DNA from: Typha latifolia
Lineage: Eukaryota > Streptophyta > Magnoliopsida > Poales > Typhaceae
Length of the DNA stretch: 64,000 bases
NCBI GenBank assembly: GCA_019914945.1
Contig: CM034106.1
Span: 1,798,001-1,862,000, forward strand
Direction: 5' to 3'
Positions 1 through 11,305 of this stretch are shown here, piece by piece. Within the stretch, counting starts at the first letter, position 1. Each line of letters starts with the position of its first letter. A model generated the notes under the pieces. It made no database searches, had not been told where the DNA came from, and saw only the letters and a list, made by a program, of their open reading frames with translations. Position numbers and translations under genes: made by a program.

Positions 1-621
1 GAGGCATCAGGGAACTGATCTCTAAGCTGGGCCACAATACCTCCCATATAAACTTTGTATTCATTTTCTTCAAGGACATCAGTTGTGAAGCAGCAATCAA
101 ACACTGTAAGCAGTTGAAAGAATTAATGCTCGTGAACATTTTTCAATAGAAGCAACTGGTTGAGATCAAATAATTCGTGTCAAATTTATGCTTAGAAGAA
201 TTCAAGGAATGGGTTTTAGAGGCAATTGTATATACTAAAGAAGACACAGATCATCTGGCTCTTGAACGACCATTACTTACCCAGATTTCCTGTAGATTTA
301 CAGTCGCAATATATTCGAGATACTGTATAGCTATCAAGAAACATAGGCAAAAGATTCAGTAGCTAACAGCGTTATATCAACAATAGAACGTTCCCATCAA
401 TTCATGAGTGAGGCAATACAACAAACAACAAAAATGCAATCTTTACCACGAAAAATTACTCCAAATACAGACAAACTACCACAGAAAGCCGTCACAATCA
501 TCTTTACCAAGAACTAGAAAAAAGAAAATGGGCACATCTGACACGTACCATAAACTCTCTCAGAAATCTCCAAAAGCCCATCCGGCGGCTTGCGGTAAAA
601 GAACTTCCTAAACAGCGCCAT
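1..621 (-). CDS. class II formin, first two coding exons (partial)
   Basis: Formins nucleate and elongate actin filaments; plant class II formins carry an N-terminal PTEN-like phosphatase/C2 region that targets membranes. On the minus strand, exon 1 is 621-549 (73 bases) and opens with MALFRKFFYRKPPDGLLEIS, the hallmark start of class II formins. It ends in a GT donor at 548-547. Exon 2 starts at 103 after an AG at 105-104 and runs off the left edge; joining restores a valine codon and continues into the family's VFDCCFTTDVLEENEYKVY block and a MGGIVAQLRDQFPDAS-like block, all in frame. The intron (104-548) is phase 1. Only about 58 residues lie in the window, so FH2 and FH1 domains are not visible and the paralogue cannot be named. 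The first exon is too short to appear as an obvious open frame. Confidence 0.9.
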
Positions 622-1110
622 CTCCTAGATCCACTCAAATCAAACCAAAACCCAATGCCAACAACTACTCAATCTAAATAGGGGAAGACCCCCCAAAAGG
701 GCAATGACGAAGGAGAGAGCTCAAGCAAGCTCTCCTCCCCCAAAAAGCTCAGAGATAAGGGAAGATGGCAAGGGCAAAAGGGGAAAAAGACATGGAAAAT
801 TCTGAGAGCGGGGAGTGTGGATCCGGGAACGGGCATAATAGATTATGCTGCGGCTTTACGGAATCGTCGAAACCTTTTCTCTTTGTTTCCTCCACTCTTT
901 TTGGATTAAAAATTGGATCTTTTGGTGTTATTAATTGGAGAAGAAACGATTAAAAAAAAACGGATTAAAGAAATGGGAATGAGGAGGAGAGGGGAAGAGA
1001 GAGAGAGAGAGAGGGAGGAGAGATTTGGGAATCTGCGACTCGTCTCAATCGCTTTCGCTCCCTTTTTATTCTCTTCTTCGGGAGAAAAGATGACGTGTTG
1101 AGCTTTCGAT
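622..1110 (-). promoter_or_regulatory. formin 5' leader and core promoter region
   Basis: This stretch lies directly upstream of the formin start codon at 621. It is more GC-rich than the DNA beyond it and holds a purine run on the plus strand (GA repeats around 997-1018), which reads as a CT-rich tract on the formin strand, common in plant 5' leaders. No TATA box is assigned with confidence. Short open frames on either strand here show no family resemblance. Confidence 0.4.
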
Positions 1111-1950
1111 GGTTTCCTTTTGTTTTCTTTCTCTTTTCCCGAGTTCGTTCCCTCGGATTCTGATAAATGTACCCGGGGGTTTTCTTACCCTGTACACAGG
1201 GGCATTTTGGTCCAGAGTCAAATCAAATGGGGAAATTAGTTAAATTTGGGGATTGTAGATTCGTAGTAGTTAAATATCTCGAAGACTAAAATAAAATTTT
1301 CTTATAGTAACGTAACATTTTTGCATGTATACCCTTAAGAAATTTATTATTTACTTGTATATCTATCTAAAATTAATATTTATATGTATAACTCTCAAAA
1401 TATATATTATTTGAGACTTATTAAATTCAATAGAAAATGACAAAAATATTTTTAACTATTTTTTTTTAAATAATAACTAGAACAAAGATAGTTTCATCTT
1501 TTTATGTCTAGATTGTTTAAATTTAAATTCAAAAGAACATCTATACAAAATAAAAAATAAGGTTTTAAAGGATATACTTATAAAAAGCCTAGTGTATATA
1601 TATCAAATTTAGAGGGGATATATGTAAATATAAGATTTTTGAAGGGTATTAATGAAAAAATAATTATTATAAAATAATCTTAATAGTAGTCCTTGTATTC
1701 CCATGTATCTATCCTATTGCTGCAAGTAAGATATCGTACTCATATGTAACATTGTGAGATGGATATTCTACACGTGTGACACCTCCAATCTGATGGTCTC
1801 CTTCAGTAGATTATAATTTTTATGTATTCTTTTCCATTTTATAGTGAGAATACTATATGAGCTTCCCTCTTTATATTACCACAAAATACATTTCGAAAAA
1901 CCATGTTCTTGACCTAATAAGTTAGCTAGCCAATTCGCTGATTGATTTGC
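1111..1950. other. AT-rich intergenic DNA
   Basis: I see no gene or recognisable element. The composition is strongly AT-rich with runs of A and T, grading from the formin promoter into the LINE-like remnant that follows. Confidence 0.5.
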
Positions 1951-2360
1951 TTATCTGAAAGAGTAAAAAGTAGAGATTAAAAGTTTTTTTGAGAAAAGTA
2001 AGCGGAGGATGTCCACCGTCAAAGGTTTCCACCGCCAAGGATGAGGAGATATGTGATGCGTAATGTTGATAAAGGTCTCCTTGTTGGACTCTAAAACTGC
2101 CATTTCTAGATTGTGTTTCGAGACTTTGAGAAGGGCATGAACACCCACAGGCTTAGCGTGCAGGAGATTATCTACATAAATATTGGTAGCCTCGGCAAGT
2201 CTACCAATATGTGTTCAAACAAAGTAACTTGCCCTAGCTTTGAAGTCTTGTGGAGAGAAAGATTTATCAAAATTTAATTTAGCCTGGTTTGACAAGGGTG
2301 TCTTCCACTCAGCATGCAACCTAGCTGGTTCAAGGTTCTTGCACATTGAATAATTAGTAT
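1951..2360 (-). pseudogene. decayed RNase H-like domain of a LINE-type element
   Basis: Two minus-strand open frames (2418-2215 and 2148-1951) together resemble the RVT_3-type RNase H domain found at the end of plant non-LTR retrotransposons and of related host-copied fragments. The first contains EWKTPLSNQAKLNFD, matching the family's W-x-P-P...KLNFDGS opening. The second contains a block like LESNKETFINITHH followed by PWRWKPLTVDILRLL, matching the conserved E-S/T-D-...-N...-PW...I-L segment. A stop or frameshift lies between them around 2150-2215, and the usual catalytic Asp after KLNF appears as D but the following G-S is altered. No reverse transcriptase or poly-A tail is visible nearby, so it is an isolated relic. 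Assignment is by motif memory only. Confidence 0.5.
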
Positions 2361-2419
2361 TCGGCATAAGGTTAAGGTTGTGCAATCTGTCATTAGTAGA
2401 GAGTCTGATTCTAAACAAT

Positions 2420-4676
2420 TTTCCAAAAGAACATTTTAATTTTGAGAGAAAATGACAACCTCTAAAATATAGGCGACCTTAACTAGGTAAAGCTAACGAG
2501 AGACATAGAATTTGTAAAGAATTTAGATATAGAAGAGACAGTGAACTTATCGGGCAATTATCCTAACGAACACATTATATATCTTAAATTATGAGCATAT
2601 AAAACTCTAATAAAAAATTAATCAAATAACAACTTTAATGTTCATTGTTTAATTGAACTCATAATTTCTTTCGTTCTAAGTCGACTAGCCAAATTTTTCA
2701 TGGAAAAGGGAGTTGAAGCTGCAACTTAGAATACAGATAAAACACATTACAACCTAACCAAGTTCATGGACCCTCTTCACCTACTTAGCTTCAGAAAGAA
2801 GAAAGAACAAAAGAAGAAGTAATAATGTGATAAGGTTAATCTAAGATATTGGTTTAACCCCTTTCTCCTATTTGTTGAACATCACATGAAATTGGATGAA
2901 ATAAAAGTAAAGAAAACTTAGAAAAATAAAAACCCCACAAGGTTCCCTTTTTAATTCTGCAAACCATATATTTTATTTTTTGATACCTCAAAAATATCTT
3001 GACATTAGTTTCTTTAGCAACTCTTATCATATAGATGCAAAATAACATTAATACTCTTGAATATAGTTTCAAGATTAGAGTAAATAAAAAAGGACAAAAA
3101 AATTAAGATCAAATAAAGGTATTTTAGTTTTTTTATTTTCCAAAGTAATACAATATTTTCTATTTTGTCAACTGTTGTTATATTTTGTTAATGTGGTTTT
3201 GAGGTATCAGAAAACATAACATAGGAATTGAATTATATATATATATTGTGTGTACGTGAATAATAATAATAATAATGGAAAAAAAATGTAAGATATTTTT
3301 GATAAAATTTTTAGAAAAATAAAAATGAAAATGGCAAGTGGCATGCTTCTTAAGGAGAGAAGTTAAGCTAATTATTAGACTTTGATTACTTAATCATATC
3401 CATTAGGTACTAGTTAATTATATCTTGGTTGGTAGTGCTCTTCTTAGTCATCATTCATTCTTCTCTCTGTTTGTTACATTAGACATTTAATAATAGTCTT
3501 AAAAATATGAGAGGTAGTTTGGAAGCAACTAAAGTGGGAACAAACATTCCTAATAATTAGGTTGGTCAAATAAGTTAATTCTACTGTTGAATGACTCCAA
3601 TCATGATGCACTTGATGCCATTATCCTCCTAAGAATTTTTTTTATTAACATTTAAGTAGAAATTAAAATCCTAACCTTTATAGTTGGTAAGATAAGATCG
3701 AAGCATTTGATGCTAGTGGTTGGACAGCGATTCTTTATTAAAAGAAAATTAAAAAAAAAATCAACACGAACTAGAAAATTTTAAACTAATTAAGAATAAG
3801 ATGCAGCTTTTGTTGTCCAAATATAAATAAATTAAAATGTAAATGAATCTTAATCCAATTTCTAAACACTATTTATTTGGATAGCCTAAATATCTATAGA
3901 AATTTGGCTTAATTAAGGATTTTTTTTTGTAGGATAAGAAATTTTTCTGAAGTGAGTGTTTAGATGAATTCTTTGGAGGAATGTTTTAGGTTTATTATAC
4001 TTAGACGCAATAAACTATTATTCTTTTTTACATACCTTTGATGATTTCTTTTTTATAATACATAGATTCCTTAAACTATTGAAAATATATGAAACACTAT
4101 ACAATTAGGTTTTTATTACTGTTTATATCCGTAAGTTGTGCAGTTATATGACATATTTATTCTTAAATTTTTTGAATAAATATAATTTAAAATTAATTTA
4201 TTAAAATATATTTACCTTCTCAGGGAAGTAATTTGTTTTATTTTTTAGTTTTTTCAACTACGAAATATAAGTTAAGATATTTTTAGTAGTTTAAGAGGTT
4301 TATTTGTATGAAAAAAAACTTCAGAGAACATATATGAAAAAAAGATGATAATTCAGGGTGATTTAAATATAATTATCTCAAATATTTATATGGCTCACCG
4401 GTCACCATTCATTTTATTTATTTGTTTATTATACTATATTTTGTACCATTGATTGCATCCTGGGATTTCCAAGGGTAATGGCGGTGGGAATCCTAGTTTC
4501 CTAATAAAATTTATTTTCTTATTTTAATATTTTTATTTTAACCTTTTTTTATTTAAAAATAGATAAATTTTTTCACCCAAGAACTATTTTTTTGGTACAT
4601 TAGAACCCCTTAAACTATTAAAAATACCTTACTTGACTCTTTCGTTAGAGTTTTGTTATCAATTTTTGTCCATAAG
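2420..4676. other. AT-rich intergenic DNA
   Basis: No gene is supported. The region has short AT and TAA runs (about 3234-3275), poly-A/poly-T tracts and no open frame with family resemblance. It ends at the target site of the LTR retrotransposon. Confidence 0.5.
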
Positions 4677-4681
4677 TTACA

Positions 4682-5517
4682 TGATACATTTAATTATGAT
4701 CTTTTCTTACTACATTAGTTATTTATTTTTATTAAAATAAAATTTTTGTATGTCGCGTTCGAACGCCCTTGCGAACGCCTTTACGAACATATGCATCAGA
4801 TTCGCAAATACAAAGAACACGTAATGCACGTTCTAACGCGGTCGGGTGAGTTCGAATGCCTGCATCGCGTTCGCACATACAGAGTACGCCTTTTGTGCAT
4901 TCGAACGCGATTGGGCGCATTCGAATGCGATCGGCGGGAATCTTCTAGAATTATGGTTACTTATTATTTTAGAATTTATTGGCTAACATCTATAAATATG
5001 TGGATGACAGCCAAATTCATAATGCAATTAGAATATTAATTTCTTGCCTCTCTATCATCTATCTACCCTAATCTCCCTCTTCTCTCTTCACCATCCTTCC
5101 ACCTCTACCGTTGGCAAAGTCTCTCCTAACTTCTAATCTCCCTCCGCTGTCGATTTTTTCCTCTTCTTTGGGAACTCGACCACTTCTTCCCCTTCATCTA
5201 TATTTCTTAACCATATCCACCGTCCACCTTCATCTCCATAATCCTCCATAACCCTACAATCCACTCTACCCGTCACCACCACCATCACCCGCATTCTTTC
5301 GTATTTTCGTTCTAGTTTTAGTTTGAATCTGTGAAGGATATAAATACAAAAATTGTAGATCAGGGAGTTACGGATCTAATCCTAGTTTCATAATTTTATA
5401 ACTACATGAGAATATTTGACGAATATTTTCCTACAGTTGTGTGGACTGATTTCAGTAATAAATCCAGATCTTAAAGAAATCATTTCATAGACTATCTTTT
5501 AGTACAAGAACCCATCA
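4682..5517 (+). repeat. 5' LTR of the chromovirus
   Basis: The 836 bp left LTR begins TGATACATTTA and ends ACCCATCA. It matches the right LTR (10324-11162) along its whole length with small indels. Its first 300 bp carry a cluster of GTTCGAAYGC-like motifs (see findings), in sharp contrast to the AT-rich surroundings. The later half is pyrimidine-rich and likely holds the transcription start and R region. Confidence 0.9.
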
Positions 5518-5520
5518 ATT

Positions 5521-5534
5521 TGGTATTAAAGCCA
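5521..5534 (+). other. primer-binding site (initiator tRNA-Met type)
   Basis: TGGTATTAAAGCCA starts three bases after the 5' LTR. Plant Ty3/Gypsy elements commonly have TGGTATCAGAGC here, complementary to the 3' end of initiator tRNA-Met; this copy differs at a few positions, consistent with decay. Confidence 0.75.
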
Positions 5535-5574
5535 GACGAACCTCAGACCTCTATTAATAGTTGAAACAAGGAAG

Positions 5575-7010
5575 ATGACATCAATAAGGAGACTAATGAA
5601 GAGCACACCGACAAGGGAAAACTCAATCCAAGATAATCTTAACCGTGAGGCCGATTCATTTGGAGCGACCACGGCAGGACCGAGTCAACCAACGTTCATG
5701 GGTGTGAATATGGGCTTGGCGGATGAACTAAGTGGCATATTCCAAACATTGCTGCATAGAGTTGATGTAATACAAAAGGATTACAATGATCTAAAGGAAT
5801 ATATCATGAACCAATCGGCTTCGTCATCTCCTCGATAAAGATCGGTATCTCAAGAAGGACCAGCGGTGGAACCACACCAATCCAATACCCCACAGGTCCA
5901 GGTGCGACATGTTAGTGTCAATGATCCCTTCTTACCTATGCCTACACATCATCCCCCACCTCCGATACAAAACCCAAAACCGACGGTGGTGGAATCTGAG
6001 AGGCGTGCGACATTGATGCACTTCGTCAATGAGGAGAATTGACACTTTGAGGATGAGGTTGATCCCTTCGGAGATGGTGATGGACGTGCTCGAGGATTTA
6101 GAGAAGGAGATCAACAAGCACAAAGGTTCAGTCCTAAACCAAGGATCTTTCGTGAGCCTGACAATGCTATTCGAGGGAGAATCGCACGCTTAGACTTTCC
6201 AACATTCTAAGGTGGTGATCTAACAGATTGAGTGTTTCAAGTTGAACAATAATTTGATTGTCAAGGGATAGCAGAGGACGCAAAGGTCCAGATGGCAAGC
6301 TTTCACCTCTAAGGAACGGCATTGCATTGGTATAGATTGGTTATTCGTGGTGGAGGATTTATCAGTTGGGCTGACTTTTATAGGAGGATTACACGCAGAT
6401 TTGGGATAGTGACAGCCACATTAAGCAAGATGGTTTAGAGGACGACCGTATTGGAGTACCAAGTAGAATTGCAAAGAGTTAGTAGTCGTTGTGAGCCATC
6501 TTAGTCTGAACTGACATTGATGAGCACATTTATTTCAGAGCTGCTAGAGGAGATACAGGCAGATGCTCATTCTTTATGTCCTACCACTCCTGAGGAGGCC
6601 TTTGAGAAGGCCGTGAGGATGGAGCAAAAGCATAAGGCTCTCAAGATGGCAACGAAAATAAATTGGGGCAACCGAGATGGGCGATTTGCGCCTAGAACGC
6701 CGGTTAGAAATTCTATGTGTTCAAAGACAGCAGCTGCTAGTACTAGACCACGACCACCTTTGAGACATTCTTCCGATGTTAGAGGAGGCACAAGACTCTC
6801 CGTTCGAACTCTCACACCTGCCCAGGTAGAGGAGCGAAGAACAAAGTGCCTTTACTTTCGATGTGATAAGCGTTTTACCCCCGGTCATCGGTGTTCCAAA
6901 CCAATCGGGAGTGTGATGCTCATTGATGGTCTCGAGGAGGATGATGAGTTTGTCGATATGGAGAGTGTCCAGAGGAGGTCCATGAGGAGGCCGTTGAGGA
7001 GGGCGTGGAG
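5575..7010 (+). pseudogene. gag (capsid) remnant
   Basis: The structural polyprotein part of the retrotransposon begins at an ATG at 5575 in frame 1 and stays recognisable in that frame to about 7010, interrupted by roughly nine stop codons. The retrotransposon gag domain shows the pattern LDFPTF-x-GG ... ALHWYRWL ... ADFYRRITRRFG. A later segment (6517-6650) with STFISELLEEIQ and PEEAFEKAVRMEQK is the usual end of the gag domain. A single degenerate zinc knuckle-like segment (KCLYFRCDKRFTPGHRC, 6847-6900) follows, with one Cys lost or displaced. Non-functional. Confidence 0.85.
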
Positions 7011-7079
7011 GAAGATATCCAAGCTAAAATATCAATGCATATATATACGAGTACTTTTATGTCAAGGACATTATGGGTA

Positions 7080-7345
7080 GATGGACTCGTTAGAAAGTAT
7101 TGTGTGCACATCCTCATCGATTCCGGGAGTACACACAACTTTCTAGATGAGAGGTTAGTGAGGAGATTGGGTTTGGATGCTGAACCGACCATGGGATTTG
7201 GCGTTGTTATTGGAGACGGCACGGTATTCGAGTGTAAGGACACGACATTATTGTGGACTTGTATTCATTGGCGCTGCGAAGAGCGGACATTGTCCTTGAC
7301 AGTCAGTAGTTATAAAGCCTGGGACCCGTCACTTTTGATTTTCGA
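7080..7345 (+). pseudogene. retroviral-type aspartic protease remnant
   Basis: In a frame different from gag (frame 3), the segment carries LIDSGSTHNFLDERLV at about 7110-7160, with the D-S-G-S active-site motif typical of Ty3/Gypsy proteases, followed by hydrophobic strands. The frame change from gag indicates an indel; no intact polyprotein remains. Confidence 0.8.
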
Positions 7346-7569
7346 AGCATGTGGATGAAATTTAAGCAAGGAAACAAAGATGTGCAGCTTGATGGCGTTC
7401 GGTCTTCACCAATTCCTGCGATTCTGCCTATGATGGGGCTGCCTTGTGCGTAGATTTGGCCTATTTTCTTCAGTTAGGACCAGCATAAGATGAACCTCAA
7501 ATGAGTTCAGGTATTGCAATTAAATTATCAAATTTATTTGATAACTTTTCTAGACCATTTGAGGAGCCA

Positions 7570-8850
7570 CATGAGTTACTACCAAGGAAAACGGCGGACC
7601 ATCGTATAGAGATTATGCCCGAGGCTGCACCAACTAATGTGAGGCCATATCGGTATCCACATATGTAAAAGTAAGTTATCTCAAAAATGGTAGCCGAGAT
7701 GTTAGAGCAATGCCTCATTCAACCAAGTCATAGCTCATACTCATTGTCCATGCTATTGGTGCGAAAAAAGGACGGGACATGACGTTTTTATGTTAACTAT
7801 CGGGTACTAAACGCTATTACCGTCAAGGACCGGTATCCCGTTTCAATTATAGAGGAGCTACTGGACGAGCTTGCAGGGGCAACCATATTCAACAAGCTTG
7901 ACTTGAGGGTCGGGTAACATCAAATTAGAATTCACCTGGCGGATGTGCATAAAACTAAATTTCGGACTCTGGACGGGCATTATGAGTTTCGAGTTATGCC
8001 TTTTGGTCTCACCAATGCTCCAGCTACCTTTCAAGGCCTCATGAATGATATATTTCGACCTCTATTGCGAATGTATGTCTTGGTATTCTTTGACGATATT
8101 TTGGTGTATAGCACGACTGAATTGGAGCATTGAAGACATTTAGAAGATGTGCTGAATTTATTAAAGCAAAACCAATTGAAGATTAAGAAGTCCAAGTTCC
8201 CATGGAGAGTATCACAACTGGAGTATTTAGGCCACATCATTTCAGCTGAAGGTGTATTGGCGGATCTTCAAAAGGTGGCATGCATGATCGCTTGGCTTAT
8301 TCCTACTACTACTACAGGATTGCGAGGATTTTTGGGGTTGACCGAATATTATCACCGTTACATCGCCGGGTATGACAAGATCGCTGCTCCTCTCACTTAT
8401 TTATTAAAAATGACTCTTTTAGATGGACGAATGAAGCCACTACAGCTTTTAAAAAACTGAAAATGGCAACGATAACGGCGCCTATTCTAGCTCTACCAGA
8501 CTTCACCAAATAGTTCGTTTTGGAATGTGATGCGTTGGGAGTTGGCATAGAAGCTATATTAATACAATGATGACATTCCATAGCCTTTCTTAGTAAGGTT
8601 TTATCACAAAAATCTTCGCAATTATCGACTTATAAGAGAGAGATGTTAGCAATTCTGCATGCGGTGACAAAAGTAGATGCCTTATTTGATCCGTAGGTGA
8701 TTCATCATCTTAACTAATCAAAGGAGCCTTCCATACTTTATGGGATAACGTATACATACTCGGCACAGCCAGAGATGGGTCACAAAATTGCTGGGATATG
8801 ATTATGATGTACAATACAAGAAGGGAACGAAAAATAGAGTGGCGAATGCA
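7570..8850 (+). pseudogene. reverse transcriptase and RNase H remnant
   Basis: The RT domain is in frame 1. Recognisable parts are the LVRKKDGT block (7756-7780), the FNKLDL block near 7890-7906, the [13 protein letters not shown] block (7996-8034) and the catalytic box as FFDDILVYS (about 8086-8112), with the two catalytic Asp retained. The connection region includes LEYLGHIIS and LRGFLGLTEYYHRY (8218-8360). RNase H begins with LECDALGVG near 8522-8548 and continues with poorer frames to the DALSR-like end near 8850. Several stops interrupt all parts, so it is dead. Confidence 0.88.
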
Positions 8851-9032
8851 CTATCGCGCCAACTCGATACCGCCGAGCTTGCAGCTTATTCTTCTCCTAC
8901 CTTTCCCTTCCTTGACGAGCTGAGGTATGCGTGTACATCTGACCTAGATGTTTTGAGATTGTAGGAGGTGTTTGATGATCTGTAACGTCATCCAGAGTTA
9001 GAGAATCAAGACGGTTTGTTGCTGGACTGCGG

Positions 9033-9640
9033 ATGCATTTGGTACCCGCAAATGATGAATTGCGGCAGAAATTATTGGAGCACTTCCACCAAACTCCAGA
9101 GGCTGGTCATGAGGGTATTTTGAGGACTTATGGGAGGATATCTCCGAGTTGTACGTGGCCAGGATTGAGGCGGGATGTGCGGAGTTTTGTTCGTGCTTGC
9201 GAAGTCTGTCAAAGGGCTAAGGCAACCACATTGAAACCAGCCAGATTACTACTGCCTTTACCTATACCGGACCGTGTTTGGGAAGATGCTTCTATGGATT
9301 TCATAGAGGGTCTTCCACTGGTACGTGGTTATTCTGTTATTTTTGTGGTGGTTGACAGATTGAGCAAGTATGCGCACTTTTCGGCATTATCACATTCATT
9401 TTTAGCCAAGTCAGTGGCTGAAATTTTTGTGAGAAATGTTGCTCGGTTACATGGCATGCCACACACAATTGTCTCAGATCATGATCGTGTATTTATGAGC
9501 TAATTTTGGATGGAGTTTTTTAGATTACAGGGGACTTGATTGAACTTTAATTCGGCCTACCATCCATAGATGGACGGCTAAACCGAAGTGGTCAATCGAG
9601 GCATTGAGCAGTACTTGAGGTCTTTTGTTGGAGAGATATC
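9033..9640 (+). pseudogene. integrase core remnant
   Basis: In frame 3, the zinc-binding region has H and H in HFHQTPEAGHEG and the paired Cys in CEVCQRAK (9070-9220). The catalytic core starts with SMDFIEGLP near 9292 (first Asp), has IVSDHDRVF near 9469-9495 (second Asp), and the third acidic residue is recognisable as TEVVNRG in a different frame around 9580-9602. Stops at about 9502 and later plus a frame change break it. Confidence 0.85.
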
Positions 9641-9894
9641 GAGACGATGATTGGAGTTCTTACCATAGGCGGAGTGGTCCTACAACACCACCTACCATAT
9701 CAGAACGCACGGCTCTGACATTACGCGCTTATGATCCAGTGGCATCTGTAGATCAGACAGAGGTGAACTTAGCTTTGATAGATAGAGACGCTACATTGAG
9801 GAAGTTGTGTGCACATTTTAAACTTGCTCAAAATCGTATGAAGCAAGTTTGTGATTGTAGCCATCGGGAGTAGGAGTTCGACATTGACAGTTGG

Positions 9895-10300
9895 GTGTTT
9901 ATGAGAGTACATCCGTATCGACATGTGACCTTGCGTCCGATGCATAACCAAAAGTTAGCACATCACTACTTTGGTCCATTTCGGGTGTTAGGGCGTACTG
10001 GTTCGGTTGCATATCATTTGGCGCTGCTGGAGGGGTCGAGAGTGCATCTTGTCTTTCATGTTTCATTACTAAGGGAGCGCATTGGTGATCATGAGGTCAT
10101 TAGATCAGCTTTACTGGAGCCATTGGAGGAGACAAAGATCATAGAGCCAGTTCCTATACTTGCTAGACGCCATTGACGACATGGTACCAGATTAGAGATA
10201 GAGATTCTAGTCGAGTGGCTTGGCAAGCTATCCGATGAGGCAACATGGGAGTTGGAGACTAAAATCTTGGAGTGTTTCCCCGACTTTTCACCTTGAGGAC
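9895..10300 (+). pseudogene. integrase C-terminal region with chromodomain-like tail
   Basis: Frame 1 shows the GPFRVLGRTGSVAYHL block (9979-10023) and VHLVFHVSLLRE (10042-10078), the common end of plant Ty3/Gypsy integrases. A following segment reading VEWLGKLSDEATWEL (about 10211-10255) and then FPDFSP matches the chromodomain pattern V-x-W-x-G-L-x-x-x-E-A-T-W-E. A stop separates it from the preceding part. In active chromoviruses this tail directs insertion to particular chromatin. Confidence 0.75.
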
Positions 10301-10323
10301 AAGGTGGGGGAAGCGTGGTGGGC
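10293..10323 (+). other. polypurine tract region before the 3' LTR
   Basis: A purine-rich stretch containing AGGACAAGGTGGGGGAAG, interrupted by a few pyrimidines, ends next to the 3' LTR start at 10324. This is where plus-strand DNA synthesis of the retrotransposon is primed. Confidence 0.65.
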
Positions 10324-11162
10324 TGATACATTTAGTTAAGATTTTTTCTTACTGCATTAGTTATTTATTTTCATTAAAATAAAATTCCTGTAGGTCACGT
10401 TCGAACGCAAGATGGGTCACGTTCGAATGCCCTTACGAACGCCTACATCAGATTCGCAAAATGCATAATGCGCGTTCGAATGCGGTCGGGAGAGTTTGAA
10501 TGCCTACATCGCGTTCGCACATACAAAGTACGCCTTTTGTGTGTTCGAACGCGATCGGGCGTGTTTGAACGCGATCGACGAGAATCATCTAGAATTAGGG
10601 TTATTTATTATTTTAGAACTTGTTGGCTAGCATTTATAAATATGTAGATGGTAGCTAAATTTATAATGCAATTGGAATATTAATTTCTTACCTCTCTATT
10701 ATCTATCTATCCTAATCTTCCTCCTTCCTCTTCACTAACTTTTCACCTCTACAGTTGGCAATGTCTCTCCTAACTTCTAATCTCCCTCGACTGTCGATTC
10801 TTCTATCTTCTTTGGGAACTCGACCACTTATTCCCCTTCGTTTATATTCCTTAACCATATCCACCATCCACCTTTATCTCCATAATCCTCCATAACGCTA
10901 ACATCCACTCTACTCGTCACCACCACCATCACCCGCATTCTTTCGTATTTTTTTTCTAGTTGTAGTTCGAATATGCAAAGGGCATAAATACGAAAATTGT
11001 AGTCAGAGAGTTACAGATCTAATCCACTTGGTTTCGTAATTTTATGACTACAAGAGAATATTTGACGAATATTTTCTCACGGTTGCGTAGACTGATTCGA
11101 ATAATAAATTCAGATCTTGAAGGAATCATTCCGTAACCTATCTTTTGGTATAAGAACCATCA
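10324..11162 (+). repeat. 3' LTR of the chromovirus
   Basis: The 839 bp right LTR begins TGATACATTTA and ends ACCATCA, collinear with the left LTR. It retains an extra segment around 10400-10425 with another GTTCGAAYGC-like motif that the left LTR lacks, so the motif array differs in copy number between the two ends. Confidence 0.9.
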
Positions 11163-11305
11163 TTACCATGTAATAGTCACGTGATAATAATATGGCGAGA
11201 ATACCCTCATATGCACGTGATAACTTAAGAGAGGTTTTATAATGACGAAAATACCTTCTAACCCTCTACCCTTAGACAACTTAATGAAAAGCCAAAGCTC
11301 ATTGA

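Larger units (their letters stand above)
4682..11162 (+). mobile_element. Ty3/Gypsy chromovirus-type LTR retrotransposon, full length but inactive
   Basis: A 6.5 kb element bounded by two direct LTRs (4682-5517 and 10324-11162), each starting TGATACATTTA and ending in CA. The flanking five bases are TTACA (4677-4681) and TTACC (11163-11167), a near match expected of an old target-site duplication. Inside, in order, are a tRNA-Met-like primer site, gag, aspartic protease, reverse transcriptase, RNase H, integrase, a chromodomain-like tail and a purine-rich tract. The pol order (RT before integrase) is Ty3/Gypsy, and the chromodomain places it among chromoviruses. Domains fall in different frames and are broken by many in-frame stops, so it encodes no working protein. 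The two LTRs differ at roughly one base in ten by eye, so the insertion is old. Confidence 0.93.

Noticed and set aside
4746..5039. 97-codon open frame in the left LTR
   Set aside because: It spans the CG-rich motif cluster of the LTR and has no gag or other domain.
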